Assembly (NCBI RefSeq): GCF_001050035.1
Contig: NZ_CVTA01000022.1
Coordinates: 248,001-312,000, forward strand
Reading direction: 5' to 3'
Origin: Mycolicibacterium komanii
GTDB taxonomy: Bacteria; Actinomycetota; Actinomycetes; Mycobacteriales; Mycobacteriaceae
Length of the DNA: 64,000 nt
Position numbers and translations under genes: made by a program
Shown: positions 26,558 through 35,519 of the stretch, piece by piece
Position numbering within the stretch: the first letter of the stretch is position 1
Layout: each line of letters opens with the position of its first letter
The notes under the pieces: generated by a model
The model's database searches: none
What the model was told of the DNA's origin: nothing
Seen by the model: only the letters and a program-made list of their open reading frames with translations

Positions 26558-27718
26558 TCAGAAAGCGATGACGCCGCGGATGTTGCGCCCGGCGCGCAGA
26601 TCCTTCATCGCCTCGTTGATGTCGTCCAGCTTGTACTTCTGCGTGACCAACTCGTCGAGTTTGAGGGTGCCCGCCTCGTACATCGACAGCAGCCGTGGCA
26701 TGGCTTCGCGAGGATTCATCTCGCCGTAGAGCACTCCCTTGAGGGTCTTACAGGAACTCACCATGTCGGGCAGGCTCAGCGGGACCATCATGTCGCTGAC
26801 CTTCGCCATGCCGGTGAGCACGCAGGTGCCTCCCTTGCGCAGCAGCATCAGCGCCACCATCACGAGGTCGACCGGCACCACGCCCGGTGTCAGCACGACG
26901 CGGTCCGCCATCACACCCCAGGTGATCTCCTTGACCAGTTCCAGGGCCGCGCCGGCGTCGACGGCGGTATGCGTCGCGCCGAAGGTGGGCGCGATCTCGC
27001 GTTTGAACTCGTTCGGGTCGACGGCGACGATGTGTCTGGCGCCGGCGACTCTGGCGCCCTGCACGGCGTTCATGCCGATGCCGCCGACACCGACGACCAC
27101 GACGGTGTCGCCGGGCTGGGTGCCGGCTGCTACGGATCCTGATCCGAAACCCGTTGTCACGCCGCATGAAACCAGCGACGCGGCCTCGAGCGGGATCCAG
27201 TCGTGGATCTCGACCAGCGAGCGCTCGGACGCCACCACGTACTCGGAGAAGGTGCCGACCTGCATCATGGCCATCAGGTCTTCACCGCCGACGTGGCGCC
27301 TGCAGGTGCCGTCGGTGGTCATGGCCTTGCTGTAGATGTCGGCGCCGACGTCGCAGAGGTAGGTGTGCCCGCTGGCGCACCAACGGCAGTTGCCGCACGC
27401 CGGCAGGAACGAGATCGCCACGTGGTCACCGGGTTTGAGCGTCTTCACCTCGGGTCCGACCTCTTCGACGACACCCGAGCCCTCGTGGCCGCCGAGCATC
27501 GGGAACCATTCGGGCACCGGCACGCCGGAGGCCCGCATCAGTTCTTCCATCTCCGGACTCGGCACGCTGTCGCCGGTGTAGAAATGCTCGTCGGAATGGC
27601 AGATCCCGGCGTAGGCCATCTTGACCAGCACCTCGCCGGCGCGGGGCGGGTCAAGGTCGACGTCGGTGACTTCCCAGTCGACGCCCACTCCGCGGAGCAC
27701 GGCGGCTCGAGATTTCAT
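26558..27718 (-). CDS. NDMA-dependent zinc alcohol dehydrogenase
   Basis: 386 residues, class III-type Zn-MDR. Catalytic zinc ligands C40 (GICHSDEHF) and H/E in GGHEGSG, structural-zinc cysteines in CGNCRWCASGHTYLC, Rossmann GVGGIGMN. The length and the PSPEMEELMRASGVPVPEWFP insertion match the nicotinoprotein (NDMA-dependent) subfamily, in which NAD stays bound and electrons leave via mycofactocin. It oxidises alcohols to aldehydes. Starts directly after the aldehyde dehydrogenase stop with AAAGGAG inside that gene. Confidence 0.9.
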   Translation of the reverse strand: MKSRAAVLRGVGVDWEVTDVDLDPPRAGEVLVKMAYAGICHSDEHFYTGDSVPSPEMEELMRASGVPVPEWFPMLGGHEGSGVVEEVGPEVKTLKPGDHVAISFLPACGNCRWCASGHTYLCDVGADIYSKAMTTDGTCRRHVGGEDLMAMMQVGTFSEYVVASERSLVEIHDWIPLEAASLVSCGVTTGFGSGSVAAGTQPGDTVVVVGVGGIGMNAVQGARVAGARHIVAVDPNEFKREIAPTFGATHTAVDAGAALELVKEITWGVMADRVVLTPGVVPVDLVMVALMLLRKGGTCVLTGMAKVSDMMVPLSLPDMVSSCKTLKGVLYGEMNPREAMPRLLSMYEAGTLKLDELVTQKYKLDDINEAMKDLRAGRNIRGVIAF

Positions 27719-29191
27719 CTATGACTCCTTTGGCCAGCCGACAGTCTTGGTTTCGGTGAAGATTTCGAGGCCTTCGATGCCGCACTGGCGTCCGACACCG
27801 GATTGCTTGTAGCCCCCGAACGGAGCGTCCGCGCCGTACCAGAGGCCGCCGTTGATCCCGAGGGTCCCGGTGCGGATCCGGCGGGCCACCGACTTGGCCC
27901 GCTCCAGGTCCTTGGCGAACACCACGCCCGACAATCCGTAGATGGAGTCGTTGGCGATCCGCACCGCATCGTCGTCGTCGTCGAACCCGATGACCGACAG
28001 CACCGGGCCGAAGATCTCCTCTTGGGCGATCGTCATCCGGTTGTTGACGTCGGCGAAAAGCGTTGGCTCGACGAAGAATCCCTTCTCGAGGTGTGAAGGA
28101 ATGTTGCCGCCGGTGACGACCCGTGCCCCTTCCTGCTTGCCCTTCTCGATATAGCCCATCACCCTGTCCTGCTGGCGCTTCGATACTTGGGGGCCTTGCA
28201 GCACCGAGGGGTCGGTGGGGTCACCGTACTTGTTCTTCTCCATGGCGACCTTGACGATCTCAACCGCCTCGGCGTATCGACTGTTGGGCACCAGCAACCG
28301 GGTGGGCATGGCACAGCCTTGTCCGGCATGCATGGAGATGAACGCGCTGCCGCCCACCGTCGTACTGATGTCGCCATCGTCGTCGAGTACCAGGTACACC
28401 GACTTGCCGCCGAGTTCGAGGAATGTCGGCTTGACGGTGTCGGCGGCCGCCTTCATGATGCGTCGCCCGGTCGCCGTCGACCCGGTGAAGGCCACCATGT
28501 CCACGAGGGGAGAGGTCGAGAGCACCTCGCCGACCAGATGGTCCGATGAGGTGACGATGTTGATCACTCCCGGCGGAATGTCGGTCTGCTCGGCGATGAT
28601 CCGGCCGATGCGGGTGGCGTTCCAGGGCGTATCTGGAGCGGGCTTGAGCACCATCGTGTTGCCCATCGCCAGGATCGGCCCGATCTTGTTGAGGATGATC
28701 TCGACCGGGAAGTTCCACGGGGTCACGACGCCGACCACCCCGACGGGTTCCTTCCACACTTCGCGCGCGGCGAGGGTGCCCATGCCGAAGGCATCTTTAT
28801 CGGGAAGCGTTCGCTTCCAGGGGAACTGGGCGATCATGTCGGCCGGCCAACTCAAGGCCTCCTTGAGCGGAACGTCGAGCTGCGGCCCGAACGTGCTCAG
28901 CAGCGGGCAGCCGGCCTCTGCGATGAGCTCGCTGCGGATCTCTTCGCGTTCGGCCTCCAGCGCCGCCTGTAGTTGACGCAGTCCTGCGGCCCTGGCTTCA
29001 CCGTCTCGCGACCAGTCGCTGTGGTCGAACGCGTGACGGGCGGCCGCCACCGCCCGTTCCATGTCGGCGCGGGTGCCGTCGGCGGTGCCCCCGAGGACCT
29101 CCTCGGTCGCGGGGTTGATGTTGTCGAACTGCCGGCCTGTTTCGGATTCGACGAGCTTGCCGTCGATGAGCATGCGCGATTCGTGTGTCAC
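27719..29191 (-). CDS. Aldehyde dehydrogenase
   Basis: 490 residues, GTG start with AAGGA. Complete ALDH fold: TPWNFPVEIILNKIGPILAMG, cofactor glycines FTGSTATGR, catalytic Glu in ELGGKS and catalytic Cys in AGQGCAMPTR. Oxidises an aldehyde to the acid with NAD(P)+. Sits between an SDR (10 bp) and the alcohol dehydrogenase (0 bp), giving an alcohol-to-acid cassette. Confidence 0.95.
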   Translation of the reverse strand: MTHESRMLIDGKLVESETGRQFDNINPATEEVLGGTADGTRADMERAVAAARHAFDHSDWSRDGEARAAGLRQLQAALEAEREEIRSELIAEAGCPLLSTFGPQLDVPLKEALSWPADMIAQFPWKRTLPDKDAFGMGTLAAREVWKEPVGVVGVVTPWNFPVEIILNKIGPILAMGNTMVLKPAPDTPWNATRIGRIIAEQTDIPPGVINIVTSSDHLVGEVLSTSPLVDMVAFTGSTATGRRIMKAAADTVKPTFLELGGKSVYLVLDDDGDISTTVGGSAFISMHAGQGCAMPTRLLVPNSRYAEAVEIVKVAMEKNKYGDPTDPSVLQGPQVSKRQQDRVMGYIEKGKQEGARVVTGGNIPSHLEKGFFVEPTLFADVNNRMTIAQEEIFGPVLSVIGFDDDDDAVRIANDSIYGLSGVVFAKDLERAKSVARRIRTGTLGINGGLWYGADAPFGGYKQSGVGRQCGIEGLEIFTETKTVGWPKES

Positions 29192-29201
29192 CGGGTGTCC
29201 T

Positions 29202-29990
29202 TCACCACTGTCGAAGTTCGGCCACGGCGCCCGACGGTCTGGGAGCCAATGTCAGGTAGGGGATGAAACTGCTGTTTCCGCAACGAAGTACGTTGTGCAC
29301 GACGTCGACGAGGTGATCGGCCTCGACGAGACCGCCCTGCATGTAACCGTTGTCCATCCAGAACCGGATGGCGTTCTCGAGCGCCTGCGGATCCCAGGTC
29401 TTGTTGAACTCGGTCTGGGAGTCTCCCTCACCGCCGAAGCAGTCGCCGACCGCCAGGCGGGTGAAGCTGATGTTCGGGTGTTCGATGCGCCAAGCTTCGA
29501 CCAGTTTGTCCAACGCTGCCTTCGACACCGCGTAGGCACCCAGCAGGGGCCATGGGGGGGAGTAAGAAGCGCTGAGGGACGAGAGGTACACCGCCGAACC
29601 CGCGTTCGCGGCAAGGTGGGGTGCAGCCGCCGCGGTGATGAGGGAGGCGCCGGTGACGTTGGTGGCGAAGAGGTTTGCCCATTGCTCGGCCGTCACCTCG
29701 GTCAGCGGGGCGAGAACGCCGACGCCAGTTGTGTAGACGAGTGCGTCGAGACCGCCGAATGCGTCGACGACGTCGGTCATGGCGCGTTGACAGGCGTCCG
29801 CGTCCGTGACGTCACACGCGACGGCCACCGCACCGTTGCCCGCCTCCTTGGCGGCGTTCTCGAGGCGGTCACGACGCCGCGCGAGGAACGCGACCCGGGC
29901 GCCCTCCTTCGCGAGCCCGATACCGATGCAGCGGCCGAGACCCGCAGACGCTCCGACTACGGCGACTCGCAGCGATGGCGCGTCCGACAT
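29202..29990 (-). CDS. SDR oxidoreductase (divergent subfamily)
   Basis: 262 residues from ATG 29990, which has AAGGAGA upstream; the open frame to 30044 is rejected. SDR features: VVGASAGLGRCIG, YLSSLSASY, YAVSK. The NNAG motif is replaced by TTGVG. Closely similar in layout to the SDR at 37670-38428, so the two are paralogues. First gene of the SDR-ALDH-ADH operon, under an extended -10 and a palindromic operator. Confidence 0.82.
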   Translation of the reverse strand: MSDAPSLRVAVVGASAGLGRCIGIGLAKEGARVAFLARRRDRLENAAKEAGNGAVAVACDVTDADACQRAMTDVVDAFGGLDALVYTTGVGVLAPLTEVTAEQWANLFATNVTGASLITAAAAPHLAANAGSAVYLSSLSASYSPPWPLLGAYAVSKAALDKLVEAWRIEHPNISFTRLAVGDCFGGEGDSQTEFNKTWDPQALENAIRFWMDNGYMQGGLVEADHLVDVVHNVLRCGNSSFIPYLTLAPRPSGAVAELRQW

Positions 29991-30018
29991 CAGTTCTCCT
30001 TGAGACGAGGGCGAAGCA

Positions 30019-30073
30019 ACATTATCAGTCCGGTAGAAGAACAATAATCAAAAATGGAAACGCTCATTTCCAT
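30019..30073 (-). promoter_or_regulatory. Promoter and 20-bp palindromic operator of the SDR-ALDH-ADH operon
   Basis: Minus-strand extended -10 TGATAATGT (30027-30019) lies about 30 bp before the SDR start. Upstream, ATGGAAA-CGCTCA-TTTCCAT (30054-30073) is a perfect palindrome whose core GGAAAC-GCTC-ATTTCC fits the island-wide GRNAAY-N4-RTTNYC pattern. Confidence 0.6.
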
Positions 30074-30111
30074 ACGGTAGGCCATCATCCCGAGCCGCGA
30101 ATCAATCACTA

Positions 30112-30744
30112 CTACCGCCTGACCACCTTGCGCGGTTCCGTCGCGAAGCTGAGCAGAAGCCGGTCGAGAATCCGTGCCGCACGACCGCGTGCCCGGCCGG
30201 GGCTTTTCGCGTGTGCCACCAGAAGCGCGCCCTCCTCGAGCGATGCGACGAGCATGTGCGTGAGCTCGGCGACGGGCAGATCGTCGATGCTGCCTTCGGC
30301 GATGGCATTGCGCACCATCTCGTTGATCAGCGCGATGCTGTTGTCCTCCTGGATCGCGCGCAGTGTCCGCCAGCCCAGGACGACAGGCCCGTCGACCAAC
30401 ATGATGCGCTGCACCTCGGGTTCGAGTGCAGACTCCAGGAAGCCGTGAAGACCTGCGCAGAGTCGCTCCCACGAGTCCGCGCCACGCGGCGGGGAGGACA
30501 GCGACCGCAATGTGAGGTCCCGCTCGACATCCTCGAACACCGCGCGGAAGAGTTCGGCCTTGTCCTTGAAGTGGTGGTAGAAGGCGCCACGGGTGCCGAC
30601 GCCCGAGGTCGTGACCAAGTCGCCGATGCTGGTGTTGAAGTAGCCCTTCTCGACGAACAGGATGCGCCCGGCATCGATGAGGTGACGACGGGTTTGATCT
30701 CCGCGAGCGCGTCGTTCGGAGTCCGTGCCACCACGCTTGGCCAT
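30112..30744 (-). CDS. TetR-family regulator
   Basis: 210 residues from ATG 30744 (another ATG at 30753; the open frame to 30879 overlaps the divergent gene). Helix-turn-helix STPASIGDL-type segment TSIGDLVTTSGVGTRGAFYHHFKDK at about 35-60 (two blocks), ligand domain after. The MAKRGG...RARGDQTRRHLIDAG start is typical. Divergent from a PBP1-like gene with a shared palindrome, and just upstream of the SDR-ALDH-ADH operon. Candidate regulator of either or of the whole island. Confidence 0.87.
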   Translation of the reverse strand: MAKRGGTDSERRARGDQTRRHLIDAGRILFVEKGYFNTSIGDLVTTSGVGTRGAFYHHFKDKAELFRAVFEDVERDLTLRSLSSPPRGADSWERLCAGLHGFLESALEPEVQRIMLVDGPVVLGWRTLRAIQEDNSIALINEMVRNAIAEGSIDDLPVAELTHMLVASLEEGALLVAHAKSPGRARGRAARILDRLLLSFATEPRKVVRR

Positions 30745-30790
30745 GCCGAGCATGCTAGCAACATTCACCGTGTAGGTTAGCGGTTGCGGA

Positions 30791-30811
30791 CAACCTGCAT
30801 GTTGTAGGTTG
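30791..30811. promoter_or_regulatory. 21-bp near-palindrome between TetR and PBP1-like genes
   Basis: CAACCT (30791-30796) and AGGTTG (30806-30811) flank a partly symmetric centre; 8 of 10 base pairs match. A second AGGTT lies at 30774. The likely TetR autoregulatory operator; distinct from the GAGAAT-type sites. Confidence 0.5.
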
Positions 30812-30817
30812 CTGGAT

Positions 30818-32017
30818 GTGGCAGACGAAGATGTTCGCGCGTACGGATCGGTCGCCCCGCTGAAAGTCGGCCTGCTCAACGACTATCCGACGAGGTCCAG
30901 CACCGAGGACGACACGCTGGACACGTTGCGGCTGGTCTTCGAGGAAGCGGTCTCCGCTGGGCTGGTCGACCGGCCGATCGAGGTGGTGCGCCGCGACGTC
31001 ATCGGCCTGCCGAACGGCACGTACCACGCCGTCGAACGCGGTTACGACGAGCTGGTCGCCGAAGGCTGCCTGGTGATCTTCGGTCCGTACGTCTCCGACA
31101 ACGCGGTGCCGCTGTCCGCGCACGCGAACCGGGTGGCCAAGGTGCCGAATCTCATCCTGTCGGGATCTGAGGAGGCGCTGGGGGAGTGGACGTTCGCGCT
31201 CAACAACGGGTCGATGCCCGAGGAGCCGGTCATGCTCGCCGCGGTGATGCTCGGCGACGCAAGGTCGCGCATCGCCATCGCGTACGAGGCCTCTCTCATC
31301 GGCAAGGAGTATCTGGCGTTCGCCGAGAAGGCTTATTCCGCAGCGGGATTGAAGGTGGTGGCCACGGCGGCCATCCCGCAGGTCGAAGCGGACAAGGCGG
31401 CGGTGGTCGCCGAACTGCGGGCGGCCGGCCCCGATGCGCTGGTGCACGTCGGGTTCGGCCACGGGCTGTGGGGCTTCTCGGACGCCCTCGAGAGTGCCGG
31501 CTGGGATCCGCCGCGCTACACCACGACGGCGTTCGAGATGGCGCACATCAACGCCGAGTGGATGCATCATCTGCGCGGCTGGATCGGTCTCGACAGTTAC
31601 GACGAGCGCAACCGTGTCGGTCAGGCCTTCCTCGACCGGTTCGAGGCGCGCTACGGCCGTCGACCGGCGCACTCGATGCCCGGCTTGTGTCACGACGTCG
31701 CAACCGTGATCGCCCGGGGTCTGGCGGCGGCGAGGCCGCTGACCGGCGAAGGCGTCAAACACGGAATCGAGCAGGTGAAGCTCGTGCCGTCGGCGAGTGG
31801 AGCTCCCGGGACGTTCCTCCGGTTCGGCCGCTACATCAGGCAGGGTTGGCTGGGCTCCGATTACCTGATCGCGCGCCGAGTGCTACCGGACGGAAGCGGA
31901 CACGTGTTCCACGCGGCGCCGAGCGACAACATCTCGCGCGCGGTGAGTCCCGCCGAGACTGAGCTTGTGCGCGACGATGACGCGAATTCTCCTGCAGAAG
32001 CTCAGTTTCGGCGTTGA
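30818..32017 (+). CDS. Periplasmic-binding-protein type 1-like protein lacking a signal peptide
   Basis: 399 residues from GTG 30818 (AGG nine bases upstream; a TTG at 30809 is alternative). Fold of the Leu/Ile/Val-binding and AmiC family: KVGLLNDYPT, IFGPYVSDNAVPLS, HVGFGHGLWGFSDAL. The N-terminus MADEDVRAYGSVAPLK is hydrophilic with no signal peptide or lipobox, so the protein is probably cytoplasmic. Transporter permease genes are absent. It may sense a pathway compound, as AmiC does, or store it. Divergent from a TetR gene; its 3' end overlaps the next gene by 16 bp. Confidence 0.75.
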   Translation: MADEDVRAYGSVAPLKVGLLNDYPTRSSTEDDTLDTLRLVFEEAVSAGLVDRPIEVVRRDVIGLPNGTYHAVERGYDELVAEGCLVIFGPYVSDNAVPLSAHANRVAKVPNLILSGSEEALGEWTFALNNGSMPEEPVMLAAVMLGDARSRIAIAYEASLIGKEYLAFAEKAYSAAGLKVVATAAIPQVEADKAAVVAELRAAGPDALVHVGFGHGLWGFSDALESAGWDPPRYTTTAFEMAHINAEWMHHLRGWIGLDSYDERNRVGQAFLDRFEARYGRRPAHSMPGLCHDVATVIARGLAAARPLTGEGVKHGIEQVKLVPSASGAPGTFLRFGRYIRQGWLGSDYLIARRVLPDGSGHVFHAAPSDNISRAVSPAETELVRDDDANSPAEAQFRR

Positions 32018-33090
32018 CTGCCCAGCTGGATGGCCCCGAACACCGGCGCCGTGACGATCCCCGGTGGTTGGGCCCTCAGGTAGGGGATCGCCCGTACCGC
32101 GCCCATCGCGATCATCAGATGCCCCGGTTGCGCGTGCTGCCCGCTGGGTGCCTGGCCGTCCCAGCCGACGTCGAGCGCGAGCTCGAAACTCGGTTCGCCC
32201 TTGATGACGGCGCGGATCAACGGCGCCTTCTCTCCCTGGGCGAGCGGTGTGAGCCCCCATTGGGGCAGATCGCGCGTGAGCACCCATTCCTCGTGGATCG
32301 CCAACAGCGGGCGCCCTGACCAGTGCCCGACCCATGAGAACCGTTGGCCGACGACCGTTCCCGCCTCGATGGTGCCGGCCGGCACCTCGAGGTCGTGCGG
32401 AAGCGTGGTGGCATCGACGGAGACCTCGACGTGCGACAGCGTGACGCCGAGAACGTCGGCGGTGGCGTTGAGCGCCTGACGGTACGCCATGTCGAGCTTC
32501 TTGATGATCGGCGAGTCGACGCTGACGTCCTCGGGCGGTCTGCCCATACCCATCAGATCGACGAGCATGGGCCGGCTGTCGACCGCCGAGACATCGGTCG
32601 CTTCGTAGAGGTCGATCCGGTCGATCGACTTGCTCAGTCCCGTCACGGTCGCCACCAGCCGTTCGAACATGAACCCCGGGTTTTCGCCCGCGGCGTGGAA
32701 TCGGGACTGTCCCGCGCGACAGGCTTCCGCGAATGCCGTCTCGGTCTCGGCGCCGTAGGTGGGTAGGTGGTTGTAGGACGTCGTGGTGATGACGTCGGTG
32801 CCCGCCGCGAGCAGTCGGCAGATGTCATCGGCGTTGGTGTCAACGGCATGAGCCTTGCTGGCGGCATGGATGACGACGTCGGCGCCGAGTCCGAAGATCT
32901 CGTCCTTGTCGGTGGTAGCGAACACGCCGGTGGTCGGCGGGAGTCCGCACAGCGACCCGGCGTCCTGCCCGGCCTTCGCCGGGTCGTAAACCAGCACGCC
33001 GGCCAATTGAAAATCAGGGTTCTCAATGAGTTCGGCCAGCGCAGCGCGGCCGACGGCCCCCGTGGCCCATTGGACGACTCGAGTTACCAA
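32002..33090 (-). CDS. DapB-like/2,4-diaminopentanoate dehydrogenase-type reductase, paralogue 1
   Basis: 362 residues from TTG 33090, chosen because GGGAG lies seven bases upstream and it starts at the family N-terminus (MVTRVVQWATGAVG); the open frame to 33165 adds 25 unlikely residues. NAD(P)-binding Rossmann GxxG motif, then VYDPAKAGQDAGSLCG and a GENPGFMFERLV segment shared by the paralogues. The chemical reaction of this mycobacterial family is not established; reduction of an imine or a keto group is inferred. Divergent from a P450 gene. Confidence 0.75.
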   Translation of the reverse strand: MVTRVVQWATGAVGRAALAELIENPDFQLAGVLVYDPAKAGQDAGSLCGLPPTTGVFATTDKDEIFGLGADVVIHAASKAHAVDTNADDICRLLAAGTDVITTTSYNHLPTYGAETETAFAEACRAGQSRFHAAGENPGFMFERLVATVTGLSKSIDRIDLYEATDVSAVDSRPMLVDLMGMGRPPEDVSVDSPIIKKLDMAYRQALNATADVLGVTLSHVEVSVDATTLPHDLEVPAGTIEAGTVVGQRFSWVGHWSGRPLLAIHEEWVLTRDLPQWGLTPLAQGEKAPLIRAVIKGEPSFELALDVGWDGQAPSGQHAQPGHLMIAMGAVRAIPYLRAQPPGIVTAPVFGAIQLGSQRRN

Positions 33091-33215
33091 TCGAACGCTC
33101 CCGGTGTGCTTTTCACTGATGCCATGGCCCGGCCTCGGCCAAACGTACATGATGGAGGGCGGCAACCACCAGGGTGTATGTTGATAGCGGCCGATCCGCA
33201 GTGAGGAGTCGTCGC

Positions 33216-34454
33216 ATGTTCGAGCCGGCGAGCGTCGAGGATCTCGAGCAGAGCATTCGAGACGCTCAAGACAAATTCAATGCGGGGATGGGCGCCGACG
33301 GTGACGCCACCCCATACCCCTTCCTCAAGGAGCTGCGGGCACAGGCACCGGTGCATGCCGGGTGGCCCGAGATGGGCATGATCGGTAACTCCGGAGACGG
33401 GCCGCCGACCTTCACGGCGTACACGTTCGACACCGTCAAGGCGATCTTCACCGATAACATCACCTTCAGCACCCGCTGCTACGAGGATGTCGTACGGCCA
33501 CTGCAAGGCCCAACCATCCTCGAGATGCAGGATCCCGAACACGCGATTTACCGCAAGCTGCACGAGTTCGCCTTCGCGCGCTCATCGATGAAGCGGTGGG
33601 ATACCGAACTCGTCGGCCCGCTGGTGGACCGGACCATTGCGAAGATCAAGGATGCCAAGCGTGCCGATCTCGTCGACGCGGTGTTCATGCCGATTCCGGT
33701 GCGGGTGATCGCAGCCTTACTGGGGCTTCCCGATTCCGACGTCCTGCACTTCCACCGACTGGCGATCGACCTACTGGGCTTTCGCGGCGACATGGACTGC
33801 GCGATGCGGGCATCGGCGAAGATGAAGGAGTATTTCGTCGGGATCCTTGCCGACCGGCGCAAGGAGCCGAAGGATGACATGGTGTCCATCCTCGCGGCCG
33901 CAGAGGTCAACGGCGTGAAGATGTCCGACGAGCAGATCTACGGTTTCATGCGCAACCTGCTTCCCGCGGGCGCCGAGACCACGTCACGCTCGACCGCCAG
34001 CCTGGCCTACGCCCTGCTCACGCACCCTGATCAGCTCGACGCGGTTCGCGCCGACCGCAGCCTGTTGCCGCAGGCCATCGAGGAAGGCATCCGCTGGGAA
34101 ACCCCGCTGCTCAATTTCATGCGCGAGGTCACCCGCGACACCGAGATCGGCGGAGTCCACGTACCCGCGGGCGCGACGATGATGCTCAGTCTCGGCAGCG
34201 CGAACCACGATGAAACGCGGTGGAACGAACCGGAGAAGTTCGACATCTTCCGGGAACGCAAGCCGCACATCGGGTTCGCGCACGGGGCCCACGTCTGCCT
34301 GGGTATGCATCTCGCTCGGCTCGAGACCACGAAGATCTTCAACGCCCTGTTCGACGAATTGCCCGGACTCCGGCTCGATCCCGACGCGCCGGAGCCCTAC
34401 ATCACCGGAACGATGTTCCGCTCGCCCCCTCGCCTCGACGTCGTGTGGGATTGA
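33216..34454 (+). CDS. Cytochrome P450 (A)
   Basis: 412 residues from ATG 33216 (GAGGAG seven bases upstream; open frame to 33174). I-helix AGAETTSRS, ExxR in EEGIRWE, haem loop FAHGAHVCLGMHLAR with the axial cysteine. Haem loop has FAHG rather than FGxG. A hydroxylase for the island's hydrophobic substrate is inferred. A DapB-like gene follows after 12 bp. Confidence 0.93.
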   Translation: MFEPASVEDLEQSIRDAQDKFNAGMGADGDATPYPFLKELRAQAPVHAGWPEMGMIGNSGDGPPTFTAYTFDTVKAIFTDNITFSTRCYEDVVRPLQGPTILEMQDPEHAIYRKLHEFAFARSSMKRWDTELVGPLVDRTIAKIKDAKRADLVDAVFMPIPVRVIAALLGLPDSDVLHFHRLAIDLLGFRGDMDCAMRASAKMKEYFVGILADRRKEPKDDMVSILAAAEVNGVKMSDEQIYGFMRNLLPAGAETTSRSTASLAYALLTHPDQLDAVRADRSLLPQAIEEGIRWETPLLNFMREVTRDTEIGGVHVPAGATMMLSLGSANHDETRWNEPEKFDIFRERKPHIGFAHGAHVCLGMHLARLETTKIFNALFDELPGLRLDPDAPEPYITGTMFRSPPRLDVVWD

Positions 34455-34466
34455 GGTGGAACGCAT

Positions 34467-35519
34467 ATGACGCGAGTGATTCAGTGGGCGACCGGTGTGA
34501 CGGGAACGATGGCGCTTCGCCACATCCTCGGCCGGCCCGATCTCACGGTCGTCGGCGTTCGTGTCTACGATCCGGCAAAAGCCGGTGTCGACGCGGGCAC
34601 GCTCTGTGGCGTCGGCGAGGCCGGAATCCTCACCAGCGACGACCGCGACGCCATCATTGCCACCGATGCCGATGTGGTGCTCTACATGGGCAAGGTCGAA
34701 ATCGACACCCCGGGCTGCTTCGCCGACGTCTGTGACCTGCTCGCCTCGGGTAAGAATGTGGTCGCCACGGGCAGCAGGTTCATCCATCCGCGCTCACTGC
34801 ACGAATCGCTGGCCGGCGGCATCGAAAATGCCTGTGAGGCAGGCAGATCCTCATTCCTCGGGGTGGGCCTGTACCCGGGGTTCTTCGGCGAGTCGATCGC
34901 GCCCCTACTGTCGCGGCTCACCCAGCAGACGAACCGGATCACGGTCCGCGAAGTGCTCAACTACTCCACCTACGCGAGTCACGACCTGATCTTCAATGCC
35001 ATGGGCTTCGGGCATGCACCCGACGACCCCACCCCACTGCTCGCCAACGCCGAGTACGCGGCGAGCGCATGGATCGGCAGCGCGACGGTGCTTGCTCAGG
35101 CGCTCGGATTGCGAATACATGCGGTCGAAGGGTTCCGTGAGGTCGTGACGACACCGCGCGCGTTGACGGTCGCTGCGGGTGAGATCCCCTCGGGCACCGT
35201 CGGTGCCATGCGGTTCGGCGTGGTCGTCGACTGCGGCGAGACCACGCTATCGGTCGAGCATCTCACCCGCATGGCCGACGATCTGGCCCCGCACTGGCCG
35301 AACGAGATCGGATACGATCTCGCCTTCGAAGGTGAGCCGAACATGCGGATACACCTCGAAATCGGTTCTCCCGGTGAAGACCACGCCGAACAGGGCTGCT
35401 TGGCCACCGCGATGCACGCGATCAACGCCATACCCACGGTCGTCGCGGCCGAGCCGGGGCTCTACGACCTGTCGGGCATCGCGCCGTTCGTCGCGCACTG
35501 GACCAACCGCAGCGACTAG
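34467..35519 (+). CDS. DapB-like reductase, paralogue 2
   Basis: 350 residues, ATG with GAGGTGG. Starts MTRVIQWATGVTG (Rossmann GxxG), then VYDPAKAGVDAGTLCG, GLYPGFFGES and the C-terminal HAINAIPTVVAAEPGLYDL block common to all five. Operonic with P450 (A), which suggests that it acts on a hydroxylated product. Converges on paralogue 3 with a 4-bp overlap of stops. Confidence 0.78.
   Translation: MTRVIQWATGVTGTMALRHILGRPDLTVVGVRVYDPAKAGVDAGTLCGVGEAGILTSDDRDAIIATDADVVLYMGKVEIDTPGCFADVCDLLASGKNVVATGSRFIHPRSLHESLAGGIENACEAGRSSFLGVGLYPGFFGESIAPLLSRLTQQTNRITVREVLNYSTYASHDLIFNAMGFGHAPDDPTPLLANAEYAASAWIGSATVLAQALGLRIHAVEGFREVVTTPRALTVAAGEIPSGTVGAMRFGVVVDCGETTLSVEHLTRMADDLAPHWPNEIGYDLAFEGEPNMRIHLEIGSPGEDHAEQGCLATAMHAINAIPTVVAAEPGLYDLSGIAPFVAHWTNRSD

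Noticed and set aside
33073..33088. GACGAC TCGA GTTACC as another island operator
   Set aside because: Fits the degenerate pattern at 11 of 12 positions but lies at the coding start of the 32002-33090 gene and lacks the ATTCTC/GTTCTC half; likely chance.
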